From positions 22,095,093-22,159,092 of the forward strand of contig NC_061797.1 of assembly GCF_021462225.1 (NCBI RefSeq): a stretch of 64,000 nt of DNA. Reading direction: 5' to 3'. Positions 1 through 13,326 of this stretch are shown piece after piece. The stretch's first letter is position 1, and each line of letters begins with the position of its first letter. Under the pieces are notes generated by a model. That model saw only the letters and a program-made list of their open reading frames with translations, was not told the DNA's origin and ran no database searches. The position numbers were made by a program, and so were the translations under genes. The DNA comes from Girardinichthys multiradiatus. Its lineage: Eukaryota; Chordata; Actinopteri; Cyprinodontiformes; Goodeidae.

Positions 1-3000
1 ACAAGGAAACGAGAGTGATTGAATGGACGTAATGGATGCAGTGAATGTGTAGCTTTGTTCCTTTACCCCCTCTGTTGACTAATTCCAGCAGCCGCGCTCA
101 TGTGTACAGTTACAGACATGCTGTTCGACTCGCTACTCTAATCTTGTCTGACATGAACACATTCGAGGATACACAGGCGTGAATGCTTTCAACCCAACTA
201 GCAGACCTGGGGAACATAGAATTTAAGAAAGGGAAAGAGGGGGAGGCAAGATTGTCACACACACACAAAGAATTACAAGCAGTGTGCTAAATTGAATGTA
301 AGAGAGAGGAGGAAGATTAAGAGAAAGAGAGAAAAGTCAGCCAGATAGAAAACTGGAGAGCAGTTCGCTTCGGAGAACGCTACAACAGGAAATGAGATGA
401 GGAGAAAGGAATTTCAACTGGATCCAAGGCGAAGTTTAAAAGCAGTGAGAACAACCCAGTCACCCCTGAGAGTATGTGAACGCAGGGGGACCACGGTGAC
501 AGACATCATGAGAATGGAAACAAGGAATGAAACTTGCTTATTGTCCCACTGGTGCTGCCCGTCCCTTTGATGTTTGCAGGTAGAGACGCATAACAGAACT
601 GAAACCAAACTGGAAGTCATTACTGTCGTTCTGAATATGACTAAACATAAAAAACATTCACCCACACAGAACCTGCAAAGGCTCTCCATACTCATATCCA
701 GCTTTAATCCTGCAGGACTGATTCCTGATTCACTGAAAACAGGGCAGCAAATTTAATTCACAAGGTAATCTAAAGAACAGTGAGGGCAGAAAAACTAAAA
801 AGCATTTACATTTAAGCTGTGCTGTAAGCTAAACTAGAAGCAGTGTTGCAACTAAACTATCACTTTACTAGGACACACCCACGATGACCCACAAACCTGG
901 ACCCAAAGCTATGATTAATGGAAATATTTTAGAGTACTGGTCATAGCAGGAAAACCATTTTTTCCCCCCACTTCCTACATTATAGGCTTTCAAAATTAAA
1001 GAAATTTCATATTATGATCTAAAAACGTTCCATAAAGTACATTTTTCCCCAAAACCTCTTGAAAACTTAGCTACATCACGTCATGACAAAAGCCTCATTA
1101 GCCTTCATTTACAGGGATACAATGTGAGTTTGGGGTTGGTGAGTAAAAGAGACTAGCAAGTTTTACAATGCTGCAGCAAATTTAAGTCTTAAGTCGGTTT
1201 TCCTTCAAACTCTTCAGGCATTCTTGCTTGCAATGGCTGTTCTGGATATTTATTTTTATAAATACCTTTTATCTCTAATATAATATTATTATTGGTAATA
1301 CTTTAGGCTATTAACATTACTATTTTTAGCAGTGTTATTATTATTATAATTATTTTGATTATTTTCATTTTCAGTAACAAACAAACTTAAAGAGAAACCT
1401 ATGTATATATGGTTAATATGAGTATTTTTTAATGGTTTTTCCTTTGTTTTGTTCATGTTTTGACTTCTGTTCACACTTCTTGTCTCTCCTTTTTTGTCCA
1501 AAATAATAATTGAAATTTTTGTTTTATCTTTTTAAGGCTCACAGACCACGGGGCCCAGTTTGCTCTAACTGCCCAGCTGATTGGTCATGAAGCATTCCAG
1601 GTCCTTTAGAAGAAATTGAGACTATGGCACATAATTTTCAGCAGTACACAGCTGATTTTGTTTCTTTCTCACTGTACAGAACATATACAATATATTGGGT
1701 AAAACGTTTAAGCCTAAAAAAACTATATTTTGATGGCCGTGTGGATGCATCTCATATGCTGACATATTATGCATCCTTAGAGAGTTTAGGACTGTGAGTA
1801 AAATCCACATTAATAGCTTTCTCTATGTGAGTCAGCGAAACCATTTATAACATAAATTATACATGAGAGTTAAAAGCATTTAATACTACCTGATTGGCTC
1901 AACTGAAGCAAAAAAAAAAAAAGACTAATTTCTCAGATCTAAGAGCTAAGTTTTGTTCACAGTGGCAGCAGCAACATAAGCATGCATTTCTTTTTGGCAC
2001 AAACTGTCTGATCAGCTGAGCTTTTCCCACTCAAAGTTTTCACACAACCCCAGCAGTTGTAGGAGTAGCATGTGGAGAAGCACAATTGGAAAGAAGGGAG
2101 GCTCTGGTTAAAAACCATACACCACCATCTCTGTGATAAACCAGCATACAGTTACTGATCAAACTCCCTCTTTGTTTCAGCGCCGCCTAGAGCTAATGTT
2201 CACACAAGTTCGTTGGTCTCAATGGAAAACTCGAGTAAAAGAGAAATAAACAACACAAACACCCATATCTTTACATGAAATAGACCCCTGCAGGAAGAGC
2301 AGCTTTAAAAAAAAAACGTCTCGTTGAGGTGAAAACCAGGTGTGTTTATGCAAGACGGTGACCTTTTAAACCAGCATGGTATGACCGGCGCAGTTAGCAG
2401 GAGAGAGGCTGAGCTCCAAGTCCTGTTCAGGATGCAGTTAAACCTCAACAGTGCCTCCGGGCTTCATATGCATTTACATAATACTTAGAAGACTGTGCTT
2501 GTTTTTTTTCTTCAGGAAAAAGTACAAATAAAGATACAAAAACAAAAAAAAAGAAATAGGGGGGTCAACCTTGTCATGTCTCTCGGTTTCGTGCCCTCTC
2601 AGACAAGCTTAGCAGACAGAGCTGAGATGTTGTGATATCTATTAAAAAGCACAGGACAGGGAGCAAGTGTTGGGTGTAAATTCTTGCGTGTGGCAAGCTG
2701 GACTTGCTGGCTTTGACTGGGCATGGAAACACTGTTGCAAAACCCTATTTAACCAGTGTACACGTAGCCATTTCCTAACAAGTGACTGAAGTCACTTTTC
2801 ACACAGCTTCTTTCTCTTTCCATTGTACGGTATGTTTGCTGTTTTCCTTCATGTGACATTACTAGCAGGTAGAGGTCGTCCCACAGGGCGTGTGAAGGAC
2901 ATGGCGAAGGAATGGCACTGTGGGCGAGCCCTCCAGCCCTTTATTTACCTCAGTTGACCCCGCATGCTGGGCCTACAGCGATACTTCCCAATACTGCTGG

Positions 3001-4336
3001 TACTGCGTTCTCATGGAGGACACATTAGTGACACAAGGAGAACAACCTGGATTCTTCCACCAGCCTCAAACTCTCAGCGGTCAACACGTGTGTTTATGAG
3101 AAACCACCGGGACAACCTCGCCTTCTGGGACAAAATGGAGAACTTGGCATACACTTTTTATTTCTATAAAGTGACATGCAAAACAGAATTTCAAACCAAC
3201 CACCCCATACCAACCAAAACAGGGGCCAGCACCGACACCACATAGCTGCCATTCATTGTTGATGGGAAGAAAAATTTGGAAACTCACTTGACAGCTGGCA
3301 AGCTAAGGATGTAGGCCTTAGTCACAGCGACCACATTTTCCCCTCCAGCCTGAATTCAGCCAACCAGTCTTATTTCCTGGACCTCCAACGTCTGAGATCC
3401 TCTACACACAATGAGTAATCTAGTATTCCTTCCAGTTTGCATCAAACACTTTCACGACATCCAAAATTACACTTGTATTGTAACATCATTAAACAGTAAC
3501 AACCCTGTTCTTTGCCAACATTGTAAAGCCTATAAAAATAGTTCGTGTTGCACAGTTAGGAGAACAAATAATTTATTCATGGTCAACCTGCCTGCAATCA
3601 AACACTGACTCTGGCGTGAAAGAGTCTAACCATTTATATTGTAATTAAACGGGAAGTTATAAATATAAATGGGCAAAACTTACAGAAGTAAAATGGAAAT
3701 GTTTGCAAATGCTTAACTACAACCACTTTGGTTATGTAATCTTTTTCCACTGGTGTATCTGGTATGCCATCTAGAACACAAAACATGCTTTCTTTGACCA
3801 CCAAGCTTTAAAATTTCCCCAATTATTCAATAACTGGTCTCTTTAAAAGCCTCTGCAATCAATATTTTTACATAAACAATGAATAAAAGTGACTTTAAGG
3901 GAATCACTCATAACAAACAGAACAACGGGGACTTATAGTGCTCTGTAGCTAACAGTCTGGGTTTTGTAGCCCGCATATTTTCTTTCGTTCTGTCTCACTG
4001 CTCTCATCAGGATATTCTGGTTGTTTTTACTAAAAAAAAAGTTGTTCCACATGTACCTGTAATGAAACACCATATGGGTGAAGAAGTGAACAGCTGGTAA
4101 GCAAAAACTGACGTGTGTGCTGCTTTTGTTTTACTCCTTTTTTCCTGTCTGTATCACATTTGTGCAATTTAGACCAGAGCAGCAACAACAGCAAAAAAAG
4201 GTGGTCATGTACCATGACAAACACAAGTTTAAATGTCTTTATAGTATAATAGCAACAGGAAGTTGCAAAGAAATCTCACACTTTTTAGCCAAACAGTGAT
4301 ATCTTTGTCTGCTCTGACTGTAAAACGCTTCTCCAG

Positions 4337-4365
4337 AAAGGACTTCAGTCGTACTGAAGTCCTTT
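4337..4365. repeat. Perfect inverted repeat, 13-bp arms
   Basis: The arms are 4337-4349 (AAAGGACTTCAGT) and 4353-4365, separated by the 3-base loop CGT. The match is perfect. It lies within rasa3 intron 1. No terminal repeats or target duplication suggest a transposon; a local template-switch origin is a possibility. Confidence 0.9.
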
Positions 4366-6203
4366 CAGTACCTTGAACCATATTAACAGCACACACATAC
4401 AGAGCTTCCTACTTTCCTAAACATAAATTAAAATATACACAGTTTTTTAGAATTCATACCAATGACTCAATACATTTTAGGGCATTTCCTCGCTAAACAT
4501 TTACAAATATATCCTGTAATATATTTTTCATTCTTGTATGTGAGCAATACATCTCTCTCTTCGCGCAATCTTTCGATACTTTTTTTTTGCGGGTTTTTAC
4601 TATTGTTTTGTTTTTTTTGTCTTTATGGATGAAGAATTGATGCAATCTGTTGATTTCCTTGTTTAGTGAATTTAGACAAATTTGCATTTTATAAATAACT
4701 AATTTACTGAATCACATTGCAATAAACTGGGCTGAAGTAGGCTGTATCACAATAAAGAGTATTGAGGGTCTTGTTTAGTTTTTGTACACCATGTAGAGAT
4801 GAATTTTGCAGAGAAATGGAGCTGTAGACGAACTGAACTGATGAAAAAGAAGTTTAAACAGCTGGCTACGTTGAAAACATTGTGCTAATATTGGTCAAAA
4901 ATACTCCACAGTTTCCCCTATGACTGACCTGTCAGAGGCTGAGTTATAAATTTTAACTCATTTTACACATCTGTATAAGAAGATGCTCAGTAATGTGAGT
5001 CATTATGATGTTTTATGTGTGTCACAGTGTTTGCCAAACAATACTTCTCACTGAGACAGAGAGGCCAAACGCACATATGTAGCTGTTAATTAGTCCCGAC
5101 TCCAGCTGTGCCACTGAGAATTCCCGTCCTCACCGAGCGCTGAGTTGTTGACAGATAAAGCACAGTCTGCTCCCAAATCTGAGAAACCACCTCTGTCCTC
5201 CCTCCACCCCCATGTGCATCTCTCTACATCTGCTTTGTATTAGCTTGTTGCCATGCAGGAAAAAACAATGCTTTTGTAGTCTATCCCAGCCAATCAGGAA
5301 GTGAATTGAGGGTTGTTTCCTGCTTCCTGTGTTTCCCCCAGACGGTACGGACTAAGGTCCAGTAGTGCAGTTTAGTTTCCGACATTCATTTGTTCCTTCA
5401 GGAAGCTGAGAGGGATCATCACCTGGCTGGCCGTAACAATAAGCACTCTTTATCAGACTGTGTGGCAGGCTTTAAGCTCTGAGTCATTGACCAACCTCAG
5501 CTTCATGCTAAAGGACGAGGCTCTGATGAAAACAGTGTGATGCAAACGTTTCATAGACATTACTGGGAGCAGAGCCCTGCAGGATTCAGACTGACAGTGA
5601 GTATGTCTGCTGCTTGGTAACAGCAAAGAGTAATCTCTGCTGTCGTCACTAAAAGACATTATGAAGAACTTCAACTGAGGCCTTGGAAGTGATGACAACA
5701 TAACGGTTTCTTATTAACGTCAATAGATGACAGAAACTCATAAGGAACTTTTATCTGGGTAACACTATTTGCATGGTAGGTGAATGTAAGTCATGGACAA
5801 ATTTTGGTCAGCTGCATAGCAAAATAGTGCTGCTTAAACCTCCACTTTAGGTAATGATGATGCACAACTCAAAGGATGAAGGTCTCTTATTTCAATAAGT
5901 CAAGCTGTGGTACAAGTACAATTGGAAGTACGTGGGTTGCCTTTTGTGCTGACTTTAGTATCAAAATATTACAAGCAGGTTTATGTCGGTATGAGATACT
6001 CAGAATATGAGCACCATGAGTAAAGCTTTTATGGTTTTACAATTTTACATTTATAACACAAATATTTAAAAGAATAATGTTAAACATGATCTAATTTGTT
6101 CCAAACATGTAGTAGTCGTCTTTCAGACAGCTGACCAGCAGTGCACAACAACAGGCAGAGGAGGGGTAGTGCTGCGTTACTCTACATTGTGATTGCTCTC
6201 GCA

Positions 6204-6236
6204 CTTTTTCCTATGACTTTAAGCCATAGGAAAAAG
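6204..6236. repeat. Perfect inverted repeat, 12-bp arms
   Basis: The arms are 6204-6215 (CTTTTTCCTATG) and 6225-6236 (CATAGGAAAAAG), with a 9-base spacer. It lies in the rasa3 first intron. No function is evident. Confidence 0.85.
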
Positions 6237-8170
6237 ATGATGCGAAATTTTTATTATAACTTTTTAAAACCTCAGTATACCCCTATACCAATACCTGACA
6301 CCTGCCTTTTTGCAAGTAATACAAACAAATTAACAGTAAGGTACAGCGTATAAGCAACTACAATCAAAATAACACATTAGCTGATCAAGGCTTTCAAATA
6401 AGAAGTGGTATGGGGAAAATTTCCAGAACTCCTAGTTCGAATGTAAGAGCATAACAGTGAACCCCGCCAAAATGGGAATGACATCAAAACCAACTGAACC
6501 ATACAGCAGATAAAACTTGGATAAGGACTGGGATTTGCTAACTTATATTCTCAGAAACCAAACTAACTACAATGAGCAATACAGACGTATGACTAATTCT
6601 TAGAATTTTCAAACTTTCCAACACTGTAAATATGCATTGACAAAGGGAGGTAACGTTGCATACTAACACGTGTGTGAAAGATTAAAGGACAGACAATAAA
6701 ACTCAATGATATTCCTGCTGTGGCTTGAGGCAGTCCAACTCTGGACAGGTAAGGTGTAAGGTCCAGATGGAAAAACCTCCCACCCATCACGGGGGCAACA
6801 ATGAACATAAAGGAGACAAACAACCATGCAAGCACACACCCCCACTTAAAATTAACTCAGAATTACATGTTAACCTAACATGCACGATTTTAGACAGTGC
6901 AAAACCAGAATATGTGGAGAAAATCAATGCATCCACACATATGCAAACATGCAAACTCAACATAAAAAGGCCTGCACATCCAAGAACAGAGCAGAAACCA
7001 TCTTAAGACAAACTTTACTAATCAACAAACACTGCATGCAGCCCTTTTTTAATAACGTTTCTTGGAAAACTACTTTACACAATGAATGTAAAGCATAAAG
7101 AGGTGCGGATTACGTTACTGTCAATCAAACGATTGTTCCCAGTACACCTGTTACATCATAAAATAATCTGGCACAGCCGTTCGGTAATTCAATAACCTCA
7201 TAACGTAATGAACACAAAACAGTACAGCTATCCCGGATTAACAATCTGCTCTGCTTTAAGAAATTAAAGGCTGAATGTGTTGTTCACTGCCCAATGTTGG
7301 CCGGCAGTACCATGCAGCCTCACAGCTTGCTAGGGTGTTTGTTGTCTTTTTTCCTTTGGAGCCCATCCCTTCTGTTTGCATGTTTGGACTCCAAACTGGA
7401 TGGAATGGGTCCCAGATAGAAGTCAGCACCATACTGACATAAGATGACCTTTACAGCAAGCACAGGAAATGATTGTCTGCTTCTAATAGAAAAGGAAACA
7501 ATATGAAAATGTTATCTATAATTGCTTTTAGATAAATGTTAGTAACTTACATACCTTCAACACTGTGGCTCTGATCACCGACTCCTTGTTAATTAATAAT
7601 AAGCACACTATATCGCATCATTAAAATGTGATTATTAGCACATATCAGTTATAATTGGTACAGAAAGTACATTTTTGCAGGTTTTTTAAGATTATTTGGA
7701 AACTTAATGCACAACACAAACACTGCTGCATTTCAAAAGCTGTGATCTTTAATACCGTGCTCTATATCAACTCAGCACACTCATTGCTACATTCACAAGT
7801 CAAACATGCAATACATGCCTCCTCCAAACATAAAATGTACCACATTAGAAACCAGCTATGTTCAAACATAGAAATGGTGGGTTAACAATCAGGCAGCCAT
7901 GCGTGCATTTGAATGAAGCGGATGGAAAGGGAGTATGCAATTAAATGAATGGCTGCTTGTAAGAGTCTAATAACGGTATCTATGGTCCGAAAATGTGCAG
8001 AAAAGCATCTGGAAACGTGCAGCTGTGGAGCCTTTATGTCTATTACAGTCTGCTCACATCGGTTCAACTTGAACACACATTATCTGGATCCAAAACGCCA
8101 GCTGCCAAATTCCCACATTCTCCCACACGCATTTGAATCCTGCAGTTTCTGTCCGTTTACTTTCTCTGTT

Positions 8171-8227
<57 letters not shown>
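8171..8227. repeat. (TA)n microsatellite
   Basis: About 28 TA units with a single interruption (TAC near 8183). It is located about 185 bp from the rasa3 first exon donor, inside intron 1. Any peptide read through it (alternating Tyr/Ile) is an artefact of the repeat. Confidence 0.97.
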
Positions 8228-8231
<4 letters not shown>

Positions 8232-8410
8232 TGCCGTCCTTTTCGTTGTGTAGAGGGGATCCAGTGTGATCTGAATTACAATAACAGGCAGAACAACACA
8301 GACCTGGACCCGTCCTGTCTCCAGCCCTTACAGCTTCCATGATCTCCCTGTAAATAGAGAGCCATCCATTGAGGCGCTCAGACTGGGGGTAGGGATTTTT
8401 TTTTCCTTAC

Positions 8411-8465
8411 CTATTTTTATTTTAACGCTCTGAAAAACCCGGAGACCTTCTTCTTCTACCGCCAT
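8411..8465 (-). CDS. rasa3: RAS p21 protein activator 3, first coding exon (partial gene)
   Basis: Rasa3 (GAP1-IP4BP) is a GTPase-activating protein for Ras and Rap with two C2 domains, a RasGAP domain and a PH/Btk region; it works at the plasma membrane. Only its first coding exon is present. The minus strand gives ATG at 8465-8463 in a good Kozak context (GAAGCCATGG), then MAVEEEGLRVFQSVKIKI and one base of a Gly codon before donor GTAAGG. As I recall the human N-terminus, it differs by one residue (D for the second E) and has the same following Gly, which opens the first C2 domain. The related RASA2 and RASA4 have different N-termini, so the paralogue call is fairly firm despite the short exon. 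The rest of the gene lies left of the window. Confidence 0.87.
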
Positions 8466-8940
8466 GGCTTCACCGTAGGTCTTTCCCTTTTGAATCTTAA
8501 ATGAAGGCTGTCCTCCACGGCTGTTGTTTCTGGCCTCTCCAGCGCTCGGGTATTCCAGGGGCTTTGCACATCTATGTTCTCCGGACAGCGATCATTCTCC
8601 GGTCCGATCGCTGCTCCTGTTACTGTTGGAGGTCTAGTGAGCGGATTGAGCTCCAGCCCCGCAGCAGCAGAAGCGGCGGCGCTGACAGTGGAGGAGTGGC
8701 CCCATACAACAACCGCCCACAGATGGGTATGGAAGGTAAAAAGTGCCCGGCAGGGGCGGTGCAGAGGAAATGCAGTCTCTGAGTCAGATGTGCAGCGGAT
8801 TTCTCAGACAAAGGCATGGTGTAGAAGAAAATAAATAATTTGATTAATCTCATGTTTATCTGGATGCTTCCATGTTGTTTGCATTGTGACTTCTGAATGT
8901 CCAAGCTGAAACGGAGACCTATTGGACCAGACAACATATT
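8466..8940 (-). promoter_or_regulatory. rasa3: Probable rasa3 5' UTR and promoter region
   Basis: This DNA immediately upstream of the rasa3 start codon is richer in G+C and CpG than its AT-rich surroundings, particularly about 8490-8770, as expected of a vertebrate CpG-island-type promoter. No TATA box stands out and the transcription start cannot be placed. Open frames on both strands here are composition effects and match nothing I know. Confidence 0.5.
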
Positions 8941-11230
8941 TTAAATGTTATTGTCCAATTTTGGTGAGCCTAACCTCTGGCATCAGTAGGTTTTTCTTTC
9001 CTCAATTTTGGGCTGTGCCATATGTAACACCATTTAAAAGAAATTTCTAAAGGAGATGGATACATCTGCAGACTAAAAGTGAGAGGTTCAGAAAATTTGG
9101 CATTTCGTCCAATGTCAAAGCAGCTCTAACGGCTGCTTTGACATTTTCTGTTTGTCATTAGTAAACAGTCTTGAAGCAGCTGTCACATTGTCATATTGAT
9201 TACTACACTGTAAATTTTCAATATGCAGACATACAATACATTTAATTGAAAATTCTCCTCTCTTCTGATAGCTGGTGTCAGTGTCCAGTTTTCCTTGACT
9301 TGTTACTGGTTACTCCCCACATAAAGCACCAGGTGCCTTCCTTTCCAGATCCCCTCTAACAGTTTCCTACCTGAAACTGACTGGATATGCAAAAAAAGGG
9401 GTGAAGAACAGTTTTAAAATAGGAATTACATAACAGGGGAATCGTGGCTCAGTAATATTGTGGCTATCTTCAAAATAAAAAGCAGGGATATTTCCATTCC
9501 TAGCACATGTTTAAGGTTCCACTTGGAGTAAAATTATTGCATGTTTGGATCAACTAAGAATACAATCCTCTTTTTTATAAGTGTGTCATATCTGAAACTA
9601 AAGACACACTACCATTTTACAGTGTTATGTGCGTCATAGATTTAAATTTGATCTTTTTGCAAGTCAAATTGACAGTCCTCCTTTGAGACTCAAAGGCTTG
9701 AGTTGGGTAGATAACAGTTTATGTCTATGAATGTAAACTTGTACTGAGAAAACCGCCTACTTGCCATTATGATGGCCTTCTAAAGAGAACATTTTTATTG
9801 TTTATTGTTGCTTTTACATCAGCCGTAATGTAATCAATGTTGGTGTACACTGGAAAGCAAAATATATATTCTTATATTTGTTCTTTTTTTTTATTATTTA
9901 GATGTATCTAAGAATGAATTACATATCCACCAGTACTGCAGAGAGACAGTAGAAGTACTGGTCTCCATTGCATAGCTAAAACTCACAGAAGGACCAGTGG
10001 TCTAAAATGAGTAAATGGTCAATAACTTCCTGGAAACAGCAAATCAGAAAGAATGAAAATATTGACAAGCACCGTCCTACAGCGTGAGAAATATCTAGAC
10101 AGACTTTAAGATCCATTCAGGTGAATGTTACATCATCAGAGCATCATCAGCCCACACTCAAGACCATTTGACCACACCTCTGAGGTCACTATGACCACAT
10201 TCCTAAAAATAGTCAGACACTGGTCTGGAACACTCTTCTAAATCCTCCAGCTAACAGAGACAGTATGTCTGGAAAAAAAACAACCTGTTGTGCCATTTCT
10301 CTACCAGTAACAATGTTCAGCTGCAGTAACTCCGCTGCTGGCTAGAGTGCTGGGATTAGCTGTGACTCTTTTAGAACAGCTCTAAATCTAATTAGGCTAT
10401 ATGTCTCATCATCCCACTCAGGGCCCTGGTCATAAACAGAGAGCACACACAAACGCCTTCATAAAAATGCCATTCTACCTTGGACCATTGGACCAATGTA
10501 TGCAACTTACACTTCAGAATATTTTCAGAGTACAGTTTTGATTTTGTCAATACATTTGTTGTAAAAAGTTACATTATTAGAGAATTAATTCTGTGGTTTC
10601 TGCAGATACTGATCAATGTTGCTAAAGTAAACTAAGACAAAACTGTTAGGCACTCAAAAGTAGCTACTGTATGAGTACTGTATATGATTGTATATGTGTG
10701 ATGGTGCAGAGGTTACCAGGAATAGACACCATATAAATGAATGAATTAACTTCCTGTATTTTTTTTTTTGGTTTTTTTTTTTTACCGTGTCCTGTCCGGC
10801 AGAGTATCACTCAGAATTGTTGTCTGAGTGCAAAGAAATTGCCCAACAGATTTACTTTCACAAGCAGAGCATCACAGCTAATGCTTTAAAGCTCCGCTTG
10901 ATATTTATAAAATAAACTTTATTATAAACTTCTTTGGGAATATTTCAATTGTTACGGACACGGATACTAAAATGAAAAGGAAAAAAGAAGCTCAAAAAAG
11001 AGAGAGATGGGGGAAAAGGAGAGAAAAGGAGGAAAGAGTGGAGGAGAGAAAGGATGAAGAGAATACAGGTTTACACCCTGCTTGCTTATACACCTGCAGC
11101 TGTTTTTTTGTTTTTTTTAACAAAATAGTACACGGTAATTCTGAATGTAAAACGTACTTAGTGAGAGGTGCAGCCCAATATAGAACATCTGTGTATCTGT
11201 CAACACCTGAAGCTTAACACCTGTGAGTAT
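8941..11230. other. Intergenic, no gene seen
   Basis: AT-rich DNA between rasa3 and tpp2. I see no coding exon. Contents noted: a perfect hairpin at 9111-9145, a poly-T run near 10760-10790, and a purine-rich, almost pure A/G tract at about 10970-11066 (AAAGAAG and GGAGAGAAAGG units) just before the C-rich block. Confidence 0.6.
9111..9145. repeat. Perfect inverted repeat, 14-bp arms
   Basis: The arms are 9111-9124 (AATGTCAAAGCAGC) and 9132-9145 (GCTGCTTTGACATT), with a 7-base loop. A transcript would fold into a short stable hairpin, but the stem is too short for a typical microRNA precursor and no flanking pairing was seen. Confidence 0.9.
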
Positions 11231-11235
11231 GAGTG

Positions 11236-13110
11236 TGGACACGCTTTTGTATACAAGGTTTCTCCACAAAAATATGCAATAGCGAGTGTGACGACTCACA
11301 GGCCTGCCCCATGGTCCCTGGACCGACACTGAGGAGATCCGAGCCACATACATCTAAAGGCCCCCCAAAGCACAGGAACCCCAAGAGAACCACCGCCGGG
11401 ACTACCGCAACCCGCCCAGAGAACAGCAATGGAGACTCCCAGGGGAACCACCCAGCAGCGACAGTGCAGAAGCCCCAGGGAGCCCCAGCGACGAGCCCAC
11501 AGGCCCCGCCGGCAGCCGTCCACGCCCGAGCAGATCCAGCCATGAACCCAGAGGCCCAAGACCCCGGGACACACCACCCCCCAAGCAGAGGCCCGACACA
11601 GCCCAGGGGGGCCAGGCCCCGGCAAGCAGCCACCGGGAGTGAGCCAGCACACACCAAAGCACCTGGCCCCGGACACCGAGAACCACAAGTACACCAGCGG
11701 GCAGAGACTCCAACCACCGGCGGGTGGTGTGGCGAGGAGGAACCTGATCCAGGAGAGGGAGCAGTCCAAGACCCAACCTGTCTAAAAAAAAAAAAAAAAA
11801 AAAAAACAGGAACACAGTCACAATCACCCACTCCCACCCTCATGCATACACATAAAATCACTCACACCCAACGCAAGGATAAACAACAATGGACATCATA
11901 CACTCACTCACACTCCCCATGCATACTCTATACTCCCAGGTCCAGGCACCGGTACCCCCTAGGGGCAACCAGCCCCCGGACCCAGGAGGTGGTCCCCTTC
12001 CCTCCTGGGGCAGAGGCAGGCAGACAGCGCCGGTACTGCCCAGACCCGGGTGACCCCGGCCCGGCTCCCGCCCCCCCACCCCGAACCCAGTCCCCAACAA
12101 CCCCCATCCACCTCCGGAGAGGGGGCTATGCACAAAAGAGGGGTCCACATGGCCCAAAGCAACCCGCCAACCAGAGCCGCCCCAGGACGGAGCAGTCCCG
12201 ACCCCCCAATGAGCTCCGATCCCAACCCCATGAGTCTCCCACCCCCAGTGAACCCCAACAAGAACCTCCCCACAGGGCCACCCCCAACAAGGACACCGAT
12301 ATCGAACACATCCCCCCGAACCCAAATGCCACGAATCCCCACCCCCACAGGGGCTCATCCCCACAGGTGAACTCCGTGGCCGAGAAGCCAATGAAACCAC
12401 ACCCACACAGCGCAAGCTCCACACACAGCCCCGCTCTAAGAACCCCCGCTGCACCCCGCTCCCCCACCACACAGCCCGCTGCAACGGCAAGGCAAGGGCC
12501 CCGCGCAACACCACCCCCGCCCACTGGCGCAACAGGGCAGACCCCACCCAGCACCGCACCCACAACCGGACCCCCGACCCAGCACCATGACGGGACAAAC
12601 TCATCCACCAAGAGGTCCCCGGCCAGCGGCAGGCACCCAGGGCCAGTGTCCCCCACCACGCCCCCCATCAGCAACAAAAAACACTACATCACTGCCACTG
12701 CAACGACTGCCCAGGGAGAAACACTATTCAGCTCAGCTCCACCATCGCCACCCAGCAAACGCCAGTGACCCCACGCCCTAGAAGTGGACACAGCCCCTCC
12801 ACCCTCCAGCCCACCGCCCCGATCCCCCCTCGGACAAGACAGCCAGCAGAGCAGCACACCTCCAAGCCCGCCCAACCCCCCCCAGACAGCGCCAGCAGCC
12901 CCAGCCCACCAGTCCACGAGAGGGATACATGCACCGGCAGTGAACCTGGGCCATGCAGGCCAACTGCTCCAGGCCAAGCACAACCCGCCAGCCGCCCCGG
13001 TGCAGTCACAAGACATGCTCCGCTGCCCCACCCACCCAACCGCCAACCGCAGCCCAGCGCCCGACCCCTGGCCAGGACCACAGAAGGAAGCAGTGGAAAA
13101 AAGGCCATGG
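11236..13110. repeat. C-rich, strand-asymmetric low-complexity block of unknown origin
   Basis: About 1.9 kb in which the plus strand is mostly C and A (CCC, CACCC, CCCAGG words), with G clustered and T rare. The skew removes stop codons, so long frames stay open on both strands at once. They read as Pro/Thr/Ser/His-rich on plus and Gly/Trp/Val/Leu-rich on minus, with no domain, no credible start context and no splice logic. A 22-base A tract sits at about 11785-11806. Runs such as 12067-12088 fit a G-quadruplex pattern on the minus strand. Similar C/A-skewed blocks are scattered in fish genomes and are usually annotated by mistake as proline-rich proteins. It could be a noncoding part of a retroelement, but I cannot name the family. 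Confidence 0.65.
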
Positions 13111-13326
13111 CTGCCCCAGTGACTTCCTGTTATCTGTCTGAGATCCATTGACTAAACAAAGAATGTACATGAAGATTACTTCTACCTTTACTACATGACT
13201 CCATTTCTAAATGCATCAACAAACAGCATATGTTCATTATTATTCTCTGTTTTTGGTCTGGAGGGATAAGCTTTCAATCATAAATGTGGACTATCAAGCA
13301 ACCTATGATCAATGTTTGTTAATTGT

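Larger units (their letters stand above)
1..8410 (-). other. rasa3: rasa3 intron 1 (5' part), no exon recognised
   Basis: The stretch lies downstream, on the minus strand, of the rasa3 first coding exon. The donor GTAAGG at 8410-8405 opens it. I looked on the minus strand for the second exon, which in rasa3 should encode the C2-domain stretch with NLP.YPG and MRDCYC motifs, and did not recognise it, so the intron probably extends beyond the window. The DNA is AT-rich and holds scattered poly-A/T runs, two perfect inverted repeats (listed separately) and a long TA microsatellite. The short open frames show no familiar domain. Assignment as intron is inference from the exon and its donor. Confidence 0.7.

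Noticed and set aside
8133..8342. Open frames with Tyr-Ile repeats
   Set aside because: Translation of the TA microsatellite.
11233..12768. 511-codon proline/threonine-rich open frame, with others of 100-250 codons on both strands
   Set aside because: Frames are open on several frames and both strands simultaneously because the block is depleted of T on plus; no domain, signal or splice pattern, and words typical of dispersed fish repeats.
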